A DNA stretch of 5,261 nucleotides, taken from NCBI GenBank assembly GCA_002329445.1, contig DCTU01000394.1, positions 1-5,261 on the forward strand. The letters are read 5' to 3'. The notes under the pieces are model-generated. The model saw nothing but the letters and a program-made list of their open reading frames with translations, ran no database searches and was not told the origin of the DNA. The position numbers and the translations under genes are program-made. This document shows, in pieces, positions 1 through 5,261 of this stretch (the stretch's first letter is position 1; every line of letters begins with the position of its first letter). This stretch comes from a bacterium UBP9_UBA1432. Lineage in GTDB: Bacteria; Vulcanimicrobiota; Xenobia; Xenobiales; Xenobiaceae.

Positions 1-47
1 TTGTCGTCCCCCGAGATGGGGCGGGGCATTCTGTGGCCGGCAGGCAT
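1..47 (-). CDS. Possible start of a further minus-strand gene (very tentative)
   Basis: On the minus strand an ATG at 47 opens a frame that reads MPAGHRMPRPISGDD and runs off the left edge without a stop. GAGGAG directly precedes the ATG, which is too close for a normal ribosome-binding site; a second in-frame ATG at 29 is too far from it. The fragment is too short to recognise. It may be the next gene after the terminator or just an open stretch in GC-rich DNA. Confidence 0.18.
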   Translation of the reverse strand, partial: MPAGHRMPRPISGDD

Positions 48-68
48 CTCCTCTGCCAGATCGCAGAA

Positions 69-90
69 GGACCCGCCGGCGAGCGGGTCC
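69..90 (-). terminator. Candidate rho-independent terminator after DUF350
   Basis: A perfect 8-bp GC-rich stem (GGACCCGC at 69-76, GCGGGTCC at 83-90) with a 6-base loop, starting 45 bases after the DUF350 stop. Read on the minus strand the stem is followed by TTCTG, a weak U-tract. Read on the plus strand it is followed by CTCCG, so the minus direction is the better fit. The weak U-run makes partial termination or an mRNA 3'-end stabiliser equally possible. Confidence 0.5.
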
Positions 91-135
91 CTCCGACCAT
101 GGGCCAGGTTCCTGGGGGCCGGATGGCCCTGGAGA

Positions 136-396
136 TCAGGGCATCCCAGGGCTCGAGGGCAGGATGGTGGTCCCCTGGTGCAGGACGGAGGCCACCACGA
201 TTCCGAAGGTCAGGATCACGGCAGCCATCACGATGGCCACGGCCACGTTGCCCTTCTTGAGTTCCTCCCATTCGTCCACGCGGGGGGTCATCTTGTCCCA
301 GACGAACATCAGGATTCCCATGGACAGGCTCATGGCCACGGAGGCTACCAGGGCCCAGACCAGGGTTTTGAGGATGTCGACCCACTCACCAGTCAT
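136..396 (-). CDS. DUF350 (YjfL-type) two-span membrane protein
   Basis: An 86-residue protein from ATG at 396 to TGA at 136; starting at the in-frame GTG at 408 would add MKTL for 90 residues, but the AGGTGA eight bases before the ATG favours the shorter form. There are two membrane helices at about 10-33 and 50-73, joined by the conserved loop WDKMTPRVDEWEELKKGN (33-50), followed by VAVAIVMAAVIL. TP-x-(I/V)-D...EL-x-x-GN-x-AVAI is the diagnostic DUF350 pattern. Many DUF350 proteins (for example E. coli YjfL, about 130 residues) have four spans from a duplicated unit; this is a single-unit version, so it would need to oligomerise to give the same architecture. The tail after residue 73 is short and proline-rich. 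Function is unknown in the family. Linkage with DUF4178 and spermidine-synthase-like genes is a recurrent neighbourhood, which supports a role in the same membrane polyamine system. Confidence 0.92.
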   Translation of the reverse strand: MTGEWVDILKTLVWALVASVAMSLSMGILMFVWDKMTPRVDEWEELKKGNVAVAIVMAAVILTFGIVVASVLHQGTTILPSSPGMP

Positions 397-404
397 CAGC
401 GTCT

Positions 405-410
405 TCACCT
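405..410 (-). promoter_or_regulatory. Ribosome-binding site that sets the DUF350 start
   Basis: AGGTGA on the minus strand, a full match to the anti-Shine-Dalgarno end of 16S rRNA, lies eight bases before the ATG at 396. The upstream in-frame GTG at 408 sits inside this site and is therefore a poorer start. Confidence 0.55.
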
Positions 411-534
411 TCCTCAGATGCCCGTGCTCCGGGCTTACTGGAGTCCCAGGCGCCAGGACGGCCAGACCCGCACTCCAGGGGCCTCTTTCGTGCCCGCTCC
501 CCGGGTCCCTGGCGGCCCGAGCGAATTCGGGGGG
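409..534 (-). other. 126-bp gap between the flavoprotein and DUF350 genes
   Basis: No convincing gene or sigma-70 promoter is visible; the gap is GC-rich with no AT-rich -10 box. The frame of the flavoprotein is also that of DUF350, and after the TAA at 537-535 it stays open across the whole gap, but it contains no ATG, GTG or TTG codon before the DUF350 start region. The gap holds the inverted repeat at 438-478. It is much longer than the other gaps in the block, so DUF350 may have its own promoter or a processed message, though none is proven. Confidence 0.5.
438..478. repeat. Inverted repeat CTGGAGT/ACTCCAG in the gap
   Basis: Perfect 7-bp arms at 438-444 and 472-478, separated by 27 bases. 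The spacer is rich in GGC/GCC and could fold further. There is no U-tract, so it does not look like a terminator. It may be an mRNA stabilising or processing structure, an operator half-site pair, or chance in GC-rich DNA. Confidence 0.3.
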
Positions 535-2154
535 TTACAGCGAAGAGTCGAAGGAGACTCCGCCAGCCTCGAGCACTTCCTGGGCTGCTCGGACCCCGTG
601 GTATTGGGCCTCCTCGAAAAGCGAGATTCCCGACAGATCGGAGTGTGCGAAGTGGATCCGACCTTGGGGGAGGGCCGCCCGGCGGCGCTCGGAGCCCCAG
701 ACCAGCCCCGGAACGGGGCGAACCATCGCGTGCCCCAGGACCATCACGTCCAGTCGCCGGATCCTCTCCGGCAGGTCCGGGTGCACCGGGACCAGGTCGG
801 CCAGGATCTCGTCCCGGAAGCTCTCCCAGGTCCGACCCAGAAGTCCCCAGCGGATCTGCGAGGGGTCCTCGACGAAGGAGCGGTACCAGGTCAGGACGGT
901 GGGCCCGGCGGTTCGCGCTTTCAGGTCCTGATGGGTGGCCACGACGTAGCCCAGCGACCGGGAATCATAGATCACGTTGTCCCAGCTCAAGGGAAAACCG
1001 TGCCCTGGCTCGGGTGGACGGTCCAGGACCAGGTTGGCCACGACCCAGGGACAGCAGGTGAACTCTCGAAAGCCAGGACTGCCTTCCAGGAGGCGGGCGC
1101 GCTGGAAGGCCGGCAGGGCGCACACCACGCGGTCGGCCGCCAGGCGCACCGGCTCACCGCGACCCAGGTCCAGGTAGTCCACCTCCACGCCACGACCCAC
1201 CTCGGCGATCCGGTAGACCAGCGCTCCGGTGGTCAGGCGGGGAGCGATGCGCTCCATCACGGTCCGGAGCAACCAGCCGTTCCCCTCCGGCCAGGTGAAG
1301 AGCGCCCCGGGTGGCCCGGCCCGATCCGGCGAGCGGCTGGCGAAGTAGTGCAGTCCGGCCCAGGCCGAGGTGGACTCCAGCGATGTCCCGTAGTCGTCGC
1401 GACAACCATACTCGATGTGCCAGCGCAGCCGCTCCGAGGTCCACCCCTGACTCGTCAGGTACTGGGACATCGAGATCATGTCCAGCTCCCGGGCCTCCGG
1501 CGAGGACAGGTCGACGGGGATGGCAAAGGCCCGGCGGCCCGACTTGTCGCGTCGGGCCTGCCAGCGCTCGACCTCGGCGTAGAAGGCCCGCGTCTGGCGC
1601 AGGTCGTCGGGGGTGGCGCCCAGGTGGGGGTAGAGCCCCTCCTCCCAACGTCCGAACTGATACAGGCGCTCGTCCGGAGCGTGGCAGAGATGGCGTTCGT
1701 CGTAGATCGGGTCTCCGGACGGGGTCCAGCCTCGCACCAGGCCCAGGTCGTCGAGCAGCTCCAGGGTCGCTCGGGCCTCCCGGGTCGGGACGGGCAGGTA
1801 GTGGGCGGCCCAGGGGGCCCTGGATTCGGGATACTCGGCGAACCGGCAGTTGCCTCCCGCCTGATCCTCCAGCTCCAGGACCCGGAAGTCTTCCAGGCCC
1901 TCCCGTCCCAGCTTCCAGGCTGCACTCAGGCCGGCGACGCCGCTTCCCAGGATGGCCACGGCGACGCGTTCACGACGAGCGGGGGGCTTGCGAGGGGGGG
2001 CGAAGAGCCCGTGCCCCCGACGCTCGGCGGTGCCCACCAGGCGACCAGGGAAGTCGCTTCGACGGCGGCAGCCTGCGGCCGCCAGCAGGGCTCCTCCGGC
2101 CCCCAAACCAGCCAGGAACTCGCGGCGTCCGATCACTCGATGACGGCCCGCCAT
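535..2154 (-). CDS. Tat-exported FAD-dependent oxidoreductase, amine-oxidase-like, probable lipoprotein
   Basis: A 539-residue protein from ATG at 2154 to TAA at 535. The N-terminus has a twin-arginine motif (GRREFLAG, Arg10-Arg11), a hydrophobic stretch, then LLAAAGC with Cys29 as a plausible though imperfect lipobox, so a folded flavoprotein exported by Tat and perhaps lipid-anchored. Residues 64-82 (VAVAILGSGVAGLSAAWKL) are the dinucleotide-binding fold with GxGxxG at 70-75; acidic Glu94/Glu96 and GG at 100-101 follow, as in amine-oxidase-type flavoproteins. Other distinctive stretches are CRDDYGTSLESTSAWAG (251-267) and a C-terminal FAD-binding segment FAHSDLSGISLFEEA (502-516). It overlaps the synthase gene by 22 bp. 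An alternative GTG start at 2136 would give 533 residues, a shorter Tat n-region and a classic 4-bp GTGA overlap; neither start has a good ribosome-binding site, so coupling to the upstream gene is likely. The substrate is unknown; oxidation of a polyamine or of the synthase's product is inferred from context. Confidence 0.92.
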   Translation of the reverse strand: MAGRHRVIGRREFLAGLGAGGALLAAAGCRRRSDFPGRLVGTAERRGHGLFAPPRKPPARRERVAVAILGSGVAGLSAAWKLGREGLEDFRVLELEDQAGGNCRFAEYPESRAPWAAHYLPVPTREARATLELLDDLGLVRGWTPSGDPIYDERHLCHAPDERLYQFGRWEEGLYPHLGATPDDLRQTRAFYAEVERWQARRDKSGRRAFAIPVDLSSPEARELDMISMSQYLTSQGWTSERLRWHIEYGCRDDYGTSLESTSAWAGLHYFASRSPDRAGPPGALFTWPEGNGWLLRTVMERIAPRLTTGALVYRIAEVGRGVEVDYLDLGRGEPVRLAADRVVCALPAFQRARLLEGSPGFREFTCCPWVVANLVLDRPPEPGHGFPLSWDNVIYDSRSLGYVVATHQDLKARTAGPTVLTWYRSFVEDPSQIRWGLLGRTWESFRDEILADLVPVHPDLPERIRRLDVMVLGHAMVRPVPGLVWGSERRRAALPQGRIHFAHSDLSGISLFEEAQYHGVRAAQEVLEAGGVSFDSSL

Positions 2155-3629
2155 TCGGCGTCGTAGTAGCGCACCAGGGCCTGGTTGTACAGGTGGTTGA
2201 CTTCGACGGGCAGGGGTTCGAGGTCGGCGGGGAACTCGAACATGGCCGCGCAGGTCGAAGGGGTCAGGAAGCGCTCACCCCGGGCCTGGGGGACGGGAAC
2301 CTCCCGGGCCGTCGCCAGGCAGAAGCCCCACTCCCCGAAGGAAGGGACGTAGGCGTGGTAGGGACGGACCTGGAAGCCCACGTCGGCCAGGGTCTGGACG
2401 ATGCACCAGAAGGAGCGCCGGGCGAACATCGGAGAGGTGCACTGGATGGCGCAGGCCCCGTCCGGGGCCAGGTGGGCGCGCAGCCTGCGGTAGAAGGTCG
2501 TGGTATAGAGCTTGCCGACCGAGAAGTTGCTGGGGTCGGGGAAGTCCACCAGGATCACGTCGAAGACGCCCGGGTTCTCCTCCAGCCAGATGAAGGCGTC
2601 CTGGTTGACCACCCGCACCCGGGGGGAGGTCAGCGAACCCTCGTTGAGGCGGGTCAGCAGCGGGTGGGTTGCGAAGGTCCGGGTCATCTCGGGGTCCAGA
2701 TCGACCAGGGTAATCGACTCGACGCGCGGATCGCGCAGGACCTCGCGGGCTGCCAGGCCGTCGCCTCCGCCCAGGATCAGGACCCGGCGGGGATGGGCGG
2801 CGCTGGCCAGGGCGGGTTGGACCAGTGACTCGTGATAGCGGTACTCGTCCTGGGACGAGAACTGCAGGTTGTTGTTCAGATACAGGCGCAGGTCGTCGCG
2901 ATGGCGCGTCAGCACCATCCGCTGGTAGGGGCTGTCGCGGGTCAGGATGATTTCATCGGAGTACAGCGCCTCTTCAGAGAGCCGGGTGATGTGCTCGGAG
3001 GCCGCGAAGCACCCGACCAGGGCCAGCGCCGCCAGGCCGGCCTGGACGCCCAGCCAGGTCCGGGAAGCCAGTTGGGACCTCATGGCGTGCAGGAAGACCA
3101 GGGCCACGCCCACGTTGACCAGGCCGAAGAAGCAGGCCGTCCGGATCAGGCCCAGATAGGGGACCAGGACCATCGGGAAGAGGACCGAGGCCAGGAGGGC
3201 GCCGATGTAGTCCAGGGCCAGGACCTGCGAGACCAGGTCGCGGAACTCCAGGCGGTCCTTCAGGATGCGCAGGATCAGGGGGATCTCCAGGCCGACCAGC
3301 ATCCCGACCAGGAAGACCACCAGGTACAGGAGCAGCCGGAAGGCTCCCGCCGAGGCATGGCTGAAGGTCAGGAAGAGCAGGGGAGCCGAGAGGCCGCCCA
3401 GCAGGCCCACCAGGACCTGGAGTTGGATGAATCGGGCCAGCAATCCCCGGACCACGAACTTCGACAGCCACGATCCCACCCCCATGGCGAAGAGGTAGGT
3501 CCCGATGATCGTCGAGAACTGCAGGACCGAGTCGCCCAACAGATAGCTGGCCAGGGTTCCCGCCAGCAATTCGTAGACCAGCCCGCATGTCGCGATGACG
3601 AAGACCGACAGCAGGATCAGTTGGGGCAT
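2133..3629 (-). CDS. Membrane-fused spermidine synthase-like aminopropyltransferase
   Basis: A 498-residue protein in two parts. Residues 1-212 hold about seven membrane spans (roughly 4-30, 37-60, 68-90, 95-121, 133-158, 160-184, 192-212), including CGLVYELLAGTLASYLLG, a hallmark of membrane-fused spermidine synthases. Residues 225-480 form the aminopropyltransferase fold: LQFSSQDEYRYHE (255-267), GGGDG at 287-291 followed by RE at 295-296 (nucleotide pocket), acidic VDLDPE at 309-314, DA at 344-345, VDFPDP at 361-366 with Asp362 and Asp365 matching the catalytic DxxDP motif, then LYTTTFY. By family, such enzymes move an aminopropyl group from decarboxylated SAM to an amine. The stretch LYLNNNLQ replaces the usual LDG-x-x-Q of soluble SpeE, so the acceptor may differ from putrescine. 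The ATG at 3629 has AGGA five bases upstream. Its 3' end overlaps the next gene. I give no gene symbol because spermidine synthesis itself is not shown; no speD is visible in the window. Confidence 0.94.
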   Translation of the reverse strand: MPQLILLSVFVIATCGLVYELLAGTLASYLLGDSVLQFSTIIGTYLFAMGVGSWLSKFVVRGLLARFIQLQVLVGLLGGLSAPLLFLTFSHASAGAFRLLLYLVVFLVGMLVGLEIPLILRILKDRLEFRDLVSQVLALDYIGALLASVLFPMVLVPYLGLIRTACFFGLVNVGVALVFLHAMRSQLASRTWLGVQAGLAALALVGCFAASEHITRLSEEALYSDEIILTRDSPYQRMVLTRHRDDLRLYLNNNLQFSSQDEYRYHESLVQPALASAAHPRRVLILGGGDGLAAREVLRDPRVESITLVDLDPEMTRTFATHPLLTRLNEGSLTSPRVRVVNQDAFIWLEENPGVFDVILVDFPDPSNFSVGKLYTTTFYRRLRAHLAPDGACAIQCTSPMFARRSFWCIVQTLADVGFQVRPYHAYVPSFGEWGFCLATAREVPVPQARGERFLTPSTCAAMFEFPADLEPLPVEVNHLYNQALVRYYDAEWRAVIE

Positions 3630-3641
3630 GGAAGTCCTGGC

Positions 3642-3815
3642 CTACTTGCCGCGAAAGCCGACGGCGTAGAAGCTCCGATAGGCAGCCGGGTTGTTGCGGA
3701 TGTTCTTGGGGGCATTCGGCATCTGGTCGACCGAGGTCGGCGACCAGCCCACGAACTGGATCCAGAAGACCAGGGCCAAGGCGGCGGATCCCAGGATTCC
3801 GTAGAAGAAGTTCAT
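3642..3815 (-). CDS. Small single-span membrane protein, 57 residues
   Basis: ATG at 3815 to TAG at 3642. A GGAG ribosome-binding sequence at 3825-3822, six bases upstream, fixes the start. The product begins MNFFYGILGSAALALVFWIQ, a hydrophobic segment at about residues 3-23 that should be a single membrane anchor or uncleaved signal. It is followed by a polar basic tail with MPNAPKNIRNNPAAYRSFY at residues 32-50, ending GFRGK. The gene fits exactly between its neighbours, 18 bp after the DUF4178 stop and 12 bp before the synthase ATG, which strongly supports a real coding gene in the same operon. I do not recognise a named family with certainty. The basic, asparagine/proline-containing motif resembles tails of small proteins I associate with DUF4178/spermidine-synthase clusters, but this was not verified. 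Its role is unknown; a subunit that docks the soluble domains to the membrane is inference. It is easily missed by annotation because of its size. Confidence 0.85.
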   Translation of the reverse strand: MNFFYGILGSAALALVFWIQFVGWSPTSVDQMPNAPKNIRNNPAAYRSFYAVGFRGK

Positions 3816-3821
3816 GCTCGT

Positions 3822-3825
3822 CTCC
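3822..3825 (-). promoter_or_regulatory. Ribosome-binding site of the 57-residue gene
   Basis: GGAG on the minus strand lies six bases before the ATG at 3815, in the 18-bp gap after the DUF4178 stop. It is the main evidence, besides the frame, that this small gene is translated. Confidence 0.65.
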
Positions 3826-3833
3826 GTGCCAGG

Positions 3834-5261
3834 CTAATCCGAGGAGTCCCCGGGGGCGTGGTCGCTCTCCAGCCAGCGCTTCTGCTCGAAGGAACCGTAG
3901 CGGACCCAGACCAGGATGGGATAGATCGCCAGGACGACCATCACGAACCAGAGATAGCTCCAGGAGGGAACGTCCCGGGTCAGGCGGACGCCATACTTCA
4001 GGACCGGCTGACCGGCCGTGGAACCCTTGGCCGAGAGGTTGTCGGGCGTGTTCCCCGTGCCGGTCTGGGGTTCAAGCCTCAAGACGTAGGTGCCGGAAGG
4101 GACCGAGGGAACCGTCGTCTCCTCGGTCCTGCTGCCCTCCCTCCAGCTCTCGCCTCCTGACGACCCGTGATAGTAGCTGACGCTCTTCGAGAAGATCCTG
4201 GCCTGGCGCGTCTCTTCGTTGATCAGGGCCATGTCGAAGTAGGCCCAGCGGTTGTCGAGATTCGTCTGGAGGCGGACCACCAGGTTCGAGGTCCGTCCCT
4301 CCAGCTTGAAGGGGCGGGTCACCACGCTGGGCTCCTCACCCTGCACGGCCACGAAGTCCTGGGTCAGGACGGGGGCTTGGGCCGAAAGGATCGAGAAGCC
4401 GATCATCATCAGGAAGCCGACCAGGAAGAAGACCGCATACTGCATCCAGGCCGTGCGCAGCATGCCGGCCAGGGGGGAGGGCTGGTTGGCTCCGACCCCG
4501 GTGCGCGCGGGGGGATTCCCGGAAAGTCCAAAGGCGCTCCAGACCTCTTCGGGTTCCAGGTAACGGCCCAGCGACCAGGTCATCCCGTCGGAGGTGACCT
4601 CGGCCGAGAGGATCTGGGGCGGGCAGATGTAGTCATGCAGCCCGGCGGAGTCCTCCACCTTGACCCGCCAGGGGAATTCTCCCACCACGTAGGAGACCTG
4701 CCCGGTGGCGGACTGGAAGTGCTTGAACTTCTGCCCGTCCAGCATCAGGAAGTCCTGGGGAGGCCAGCCGTGCACCGGCCGTCCGTCCGAGGCCGTCGGC
4801 AGCTTGTGCATGGGAGCGACCCAGGTCCAGTGGCCCGAAGACTCCACCAGGTAGCGGTAGCCTCGTTCCCGGTTGTAGCAGACGTACTCGCTCCAGTAGT
4901 AGTCGACGCCCTCGATGCGCACGAAGCGGCGTTGGAAGCCCAGGCATTCCCAGGTCGCACCGTCCAGGTTCCCCTTGCTGCCCAGGGGGATCCCCGGCTC
5001 CTCCTTGCGGGCCTTCTGGGCCTTCCACAGGAGGCCGTAGTTGGGGTCGGTCAGGTCGATTCCGGCGTCGCAGAAGGTGCAGACCAGGGTCTGGGTGCGG
5101 GGGCCTCCGGCCAGCTCGTGGGGGGCGCCACAGTTGGGGCAGCGCAGGACCTTGGTATCGGCGGCCGAGCGCCGCTCGGCCTCCTCCTCGGGGTCGCGCA
5201 GTCCTCTGAACTGCAGCTCTTCGAAGTCCCGGAAGGCGCCCACGAAGAGGAGGGGCTGCTC
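3834..5261 (-). CDS. Zinc-ribbon DUF4178 membrane protein, 5'-truncated by the window edge
   Basis: First gene of the block. The frame is open to the right edge. The first possible start in the window (GTG at 5243) is probably an internal valine in the run LLFVGAF, so the true start lies outside. Numbering from that GTG (469 residues), the protein has a zinc ribbon (CPNC at 35-38, CTFC at 55-58), then a DUF4178-type region at about 85-240 (IPLGSKGNLDG, YYWSEYVCYN, GHWTWV, WSLGRYLEPEEVW). A first membrane span follows at about 267-289, then a domain of about 135 residues that looks beta-rich and contains SYYHGSSGGESWREGS at 355-370. A second span lies at about 428-448, followed by a short charged tail. 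Family members often carry two zinc-ribbon/DUF4178 units, so this is probably the second half of such a protein (family knowledge). The middle domain should face the opposite side of the membrane from the zinc ribbon. It stops 18 bp before the small membrane gene. The molecular function is unknown; a membrane scaffold or partner of the aminopropyltransferase is inference. Confidence 0.92.
   Translation of the reverse strand, partial: EQPLLFVGAFRDFEELQFRGLRDPEEEAERRSAADTKVLRCPNCGAPHELAGGPRTQTLVCTFCDAGIDLTDPNYGLLWKAQKARKEEPGIPLGSKGNLDGATWECLGFQRRFVRIEGVDYYWSEYVCYNRERGYRYLVESSGHWTWVAPMHKLPTASDGRPVHGWPPQDFLMLDGQKFKHFQSATGQVSYVVGEFPWRVKVEDSAGLHDYICPPQILSAEVTSDGMTWSLGRYLEPEEVWSAFGLSGNPPARTGVGANQPSPLAGMLRTAWMQYAVFFLVGFLMMIGFSILSAQAPVLTQDFVAVQGEEPSVVTRPFKLEGRTSNLVVRLQTNLDNRWAYFDMALINEETRQARIFSKSVSYYHGSSGGESWREGSRTEETTVPSVPSGTYVLRLEPQTGTGNTPDNLSAKGSTAGQPVLKYGVRLTRDVPSWSYLWFVMVVLAIYPILVWVRYGSFEQKRWLESDHAPGDSSD

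Noticed and set aside
98..100. Minus-strand ATG at 100 opening a frame to the left edge, with AGGA upstream
   Set aside because: It would read through the hairpin at 69-90, and the product (beginning MVGGTRSPAGPSAIW) has no recognisable character.
446..480. Cluster of CCAGG words in the gap as a possible direct-repeat regulatory array
   Set aside because: The copies are irregularly spaced and the word is equally common in the coding regions, so it reflects the window-wide bias and not a local array.
1..2166. Plus-strand open frame of about 721 codons across the whole flavoprotein and DUF350 region
   Set aside because: It lies antisense to two genes with clear family motifs, and its translation is rich in His, Gln, Gly, Pro and Arg with no recognisable domain, as expected from the complement of GC-rich codons.
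1311..2828. Plus-strand open frame of about 505 codons spanning parts of the flavoprotein and synthase genes
   Set aside because: Antisense to two motif-bearing genes and low-complexity Arg/Pro/Gly-rich; an artefact of high third-position GC.
2832..4160. Plus-strand open frame of about 442 codons antisense to the synthase, the small gene and the end of the DUF4178 gene
   Set aside because: Its Gln/Asp/Gly-rich repetitive translation (many GQ, DQ and QDQ runs) mirrors the frequent CTGG and GTC words of the minus-strand genes; it crosses two gene boundaries and has no domain.
5241..5243. GTG at 5243 as the true start of the DUF4178 protein
   Set aside because: The frame is open upstream to the edge, and the residues around it (LLFVGAF, DFEELQFRGLRD) look like a linker between two DUF4178 units, so the codon is probably an internal valine.

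Overview
The window is about two-thirds GC. It is almost completely filled by one block of genes, all transcribed on the minus strand, so the biological order runs from high to low coordinates. Third codon positions are mostly G or C, leucine is dominated by CTG, and one product carries a Tat-type lipoprotein signal. This points to a GC-rich bacterium, possibly a diderm, but nothing in the window fixes the phylum.

In transcription order: (1) a zinc-ribbon/DUF4178 membrane protein that enters from the right edge already in progress, so its N-terminal part is missing (5261-3834); (2) a 57-residue single-span membrane protein (3815-3642); (3) a seven-span membrane protein fused to a spermidine-synthase-type aminopropyltransferase domain (3629-2133); (4) a FAD-dependent amine-oxidase-like protein with a twin-arginine lipoprotein signal, overlapping the synthase gene (2154-535); (5) a 126-bp gap; (6) a short two-span DUF350 (YjfL-type) membrane protein (396-136); (7) a candidate hairpin terminator (90-69). 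Positions 1-47 could hold the start of a further minus-strand gene, but support is weak.

Gaps of 18 and 12 bp and one overlap of 22 bp (or 4 bp, depending on the start) indicate a single operon for genes 1-4, with DUF350 probably on the same message. DUF350, DUF4178 and membrane-fused spermidine synthases are known from other genomes to travel together, and they have been linked by gene neighbourhood to envelope-stress (PspA/YjfJ-type) systems. Their biochemical role is not established to my knowledge. My inference is a membrane-located system that makes, attaches or oxidises a polyamine-like group at the envelope: the synthase transfers an aminopropyl group, the exported flavoprotein oxidises an amine, and DUF350, DUF4178 and the small protein are membrane scaffolding. 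No S-adenosylmethionine decarboxylase, PspA homologue, RNA gene, mobile element or CRISPR array is visible. No promoter is visible either; the operon's promoter should lie beyond the right edge.
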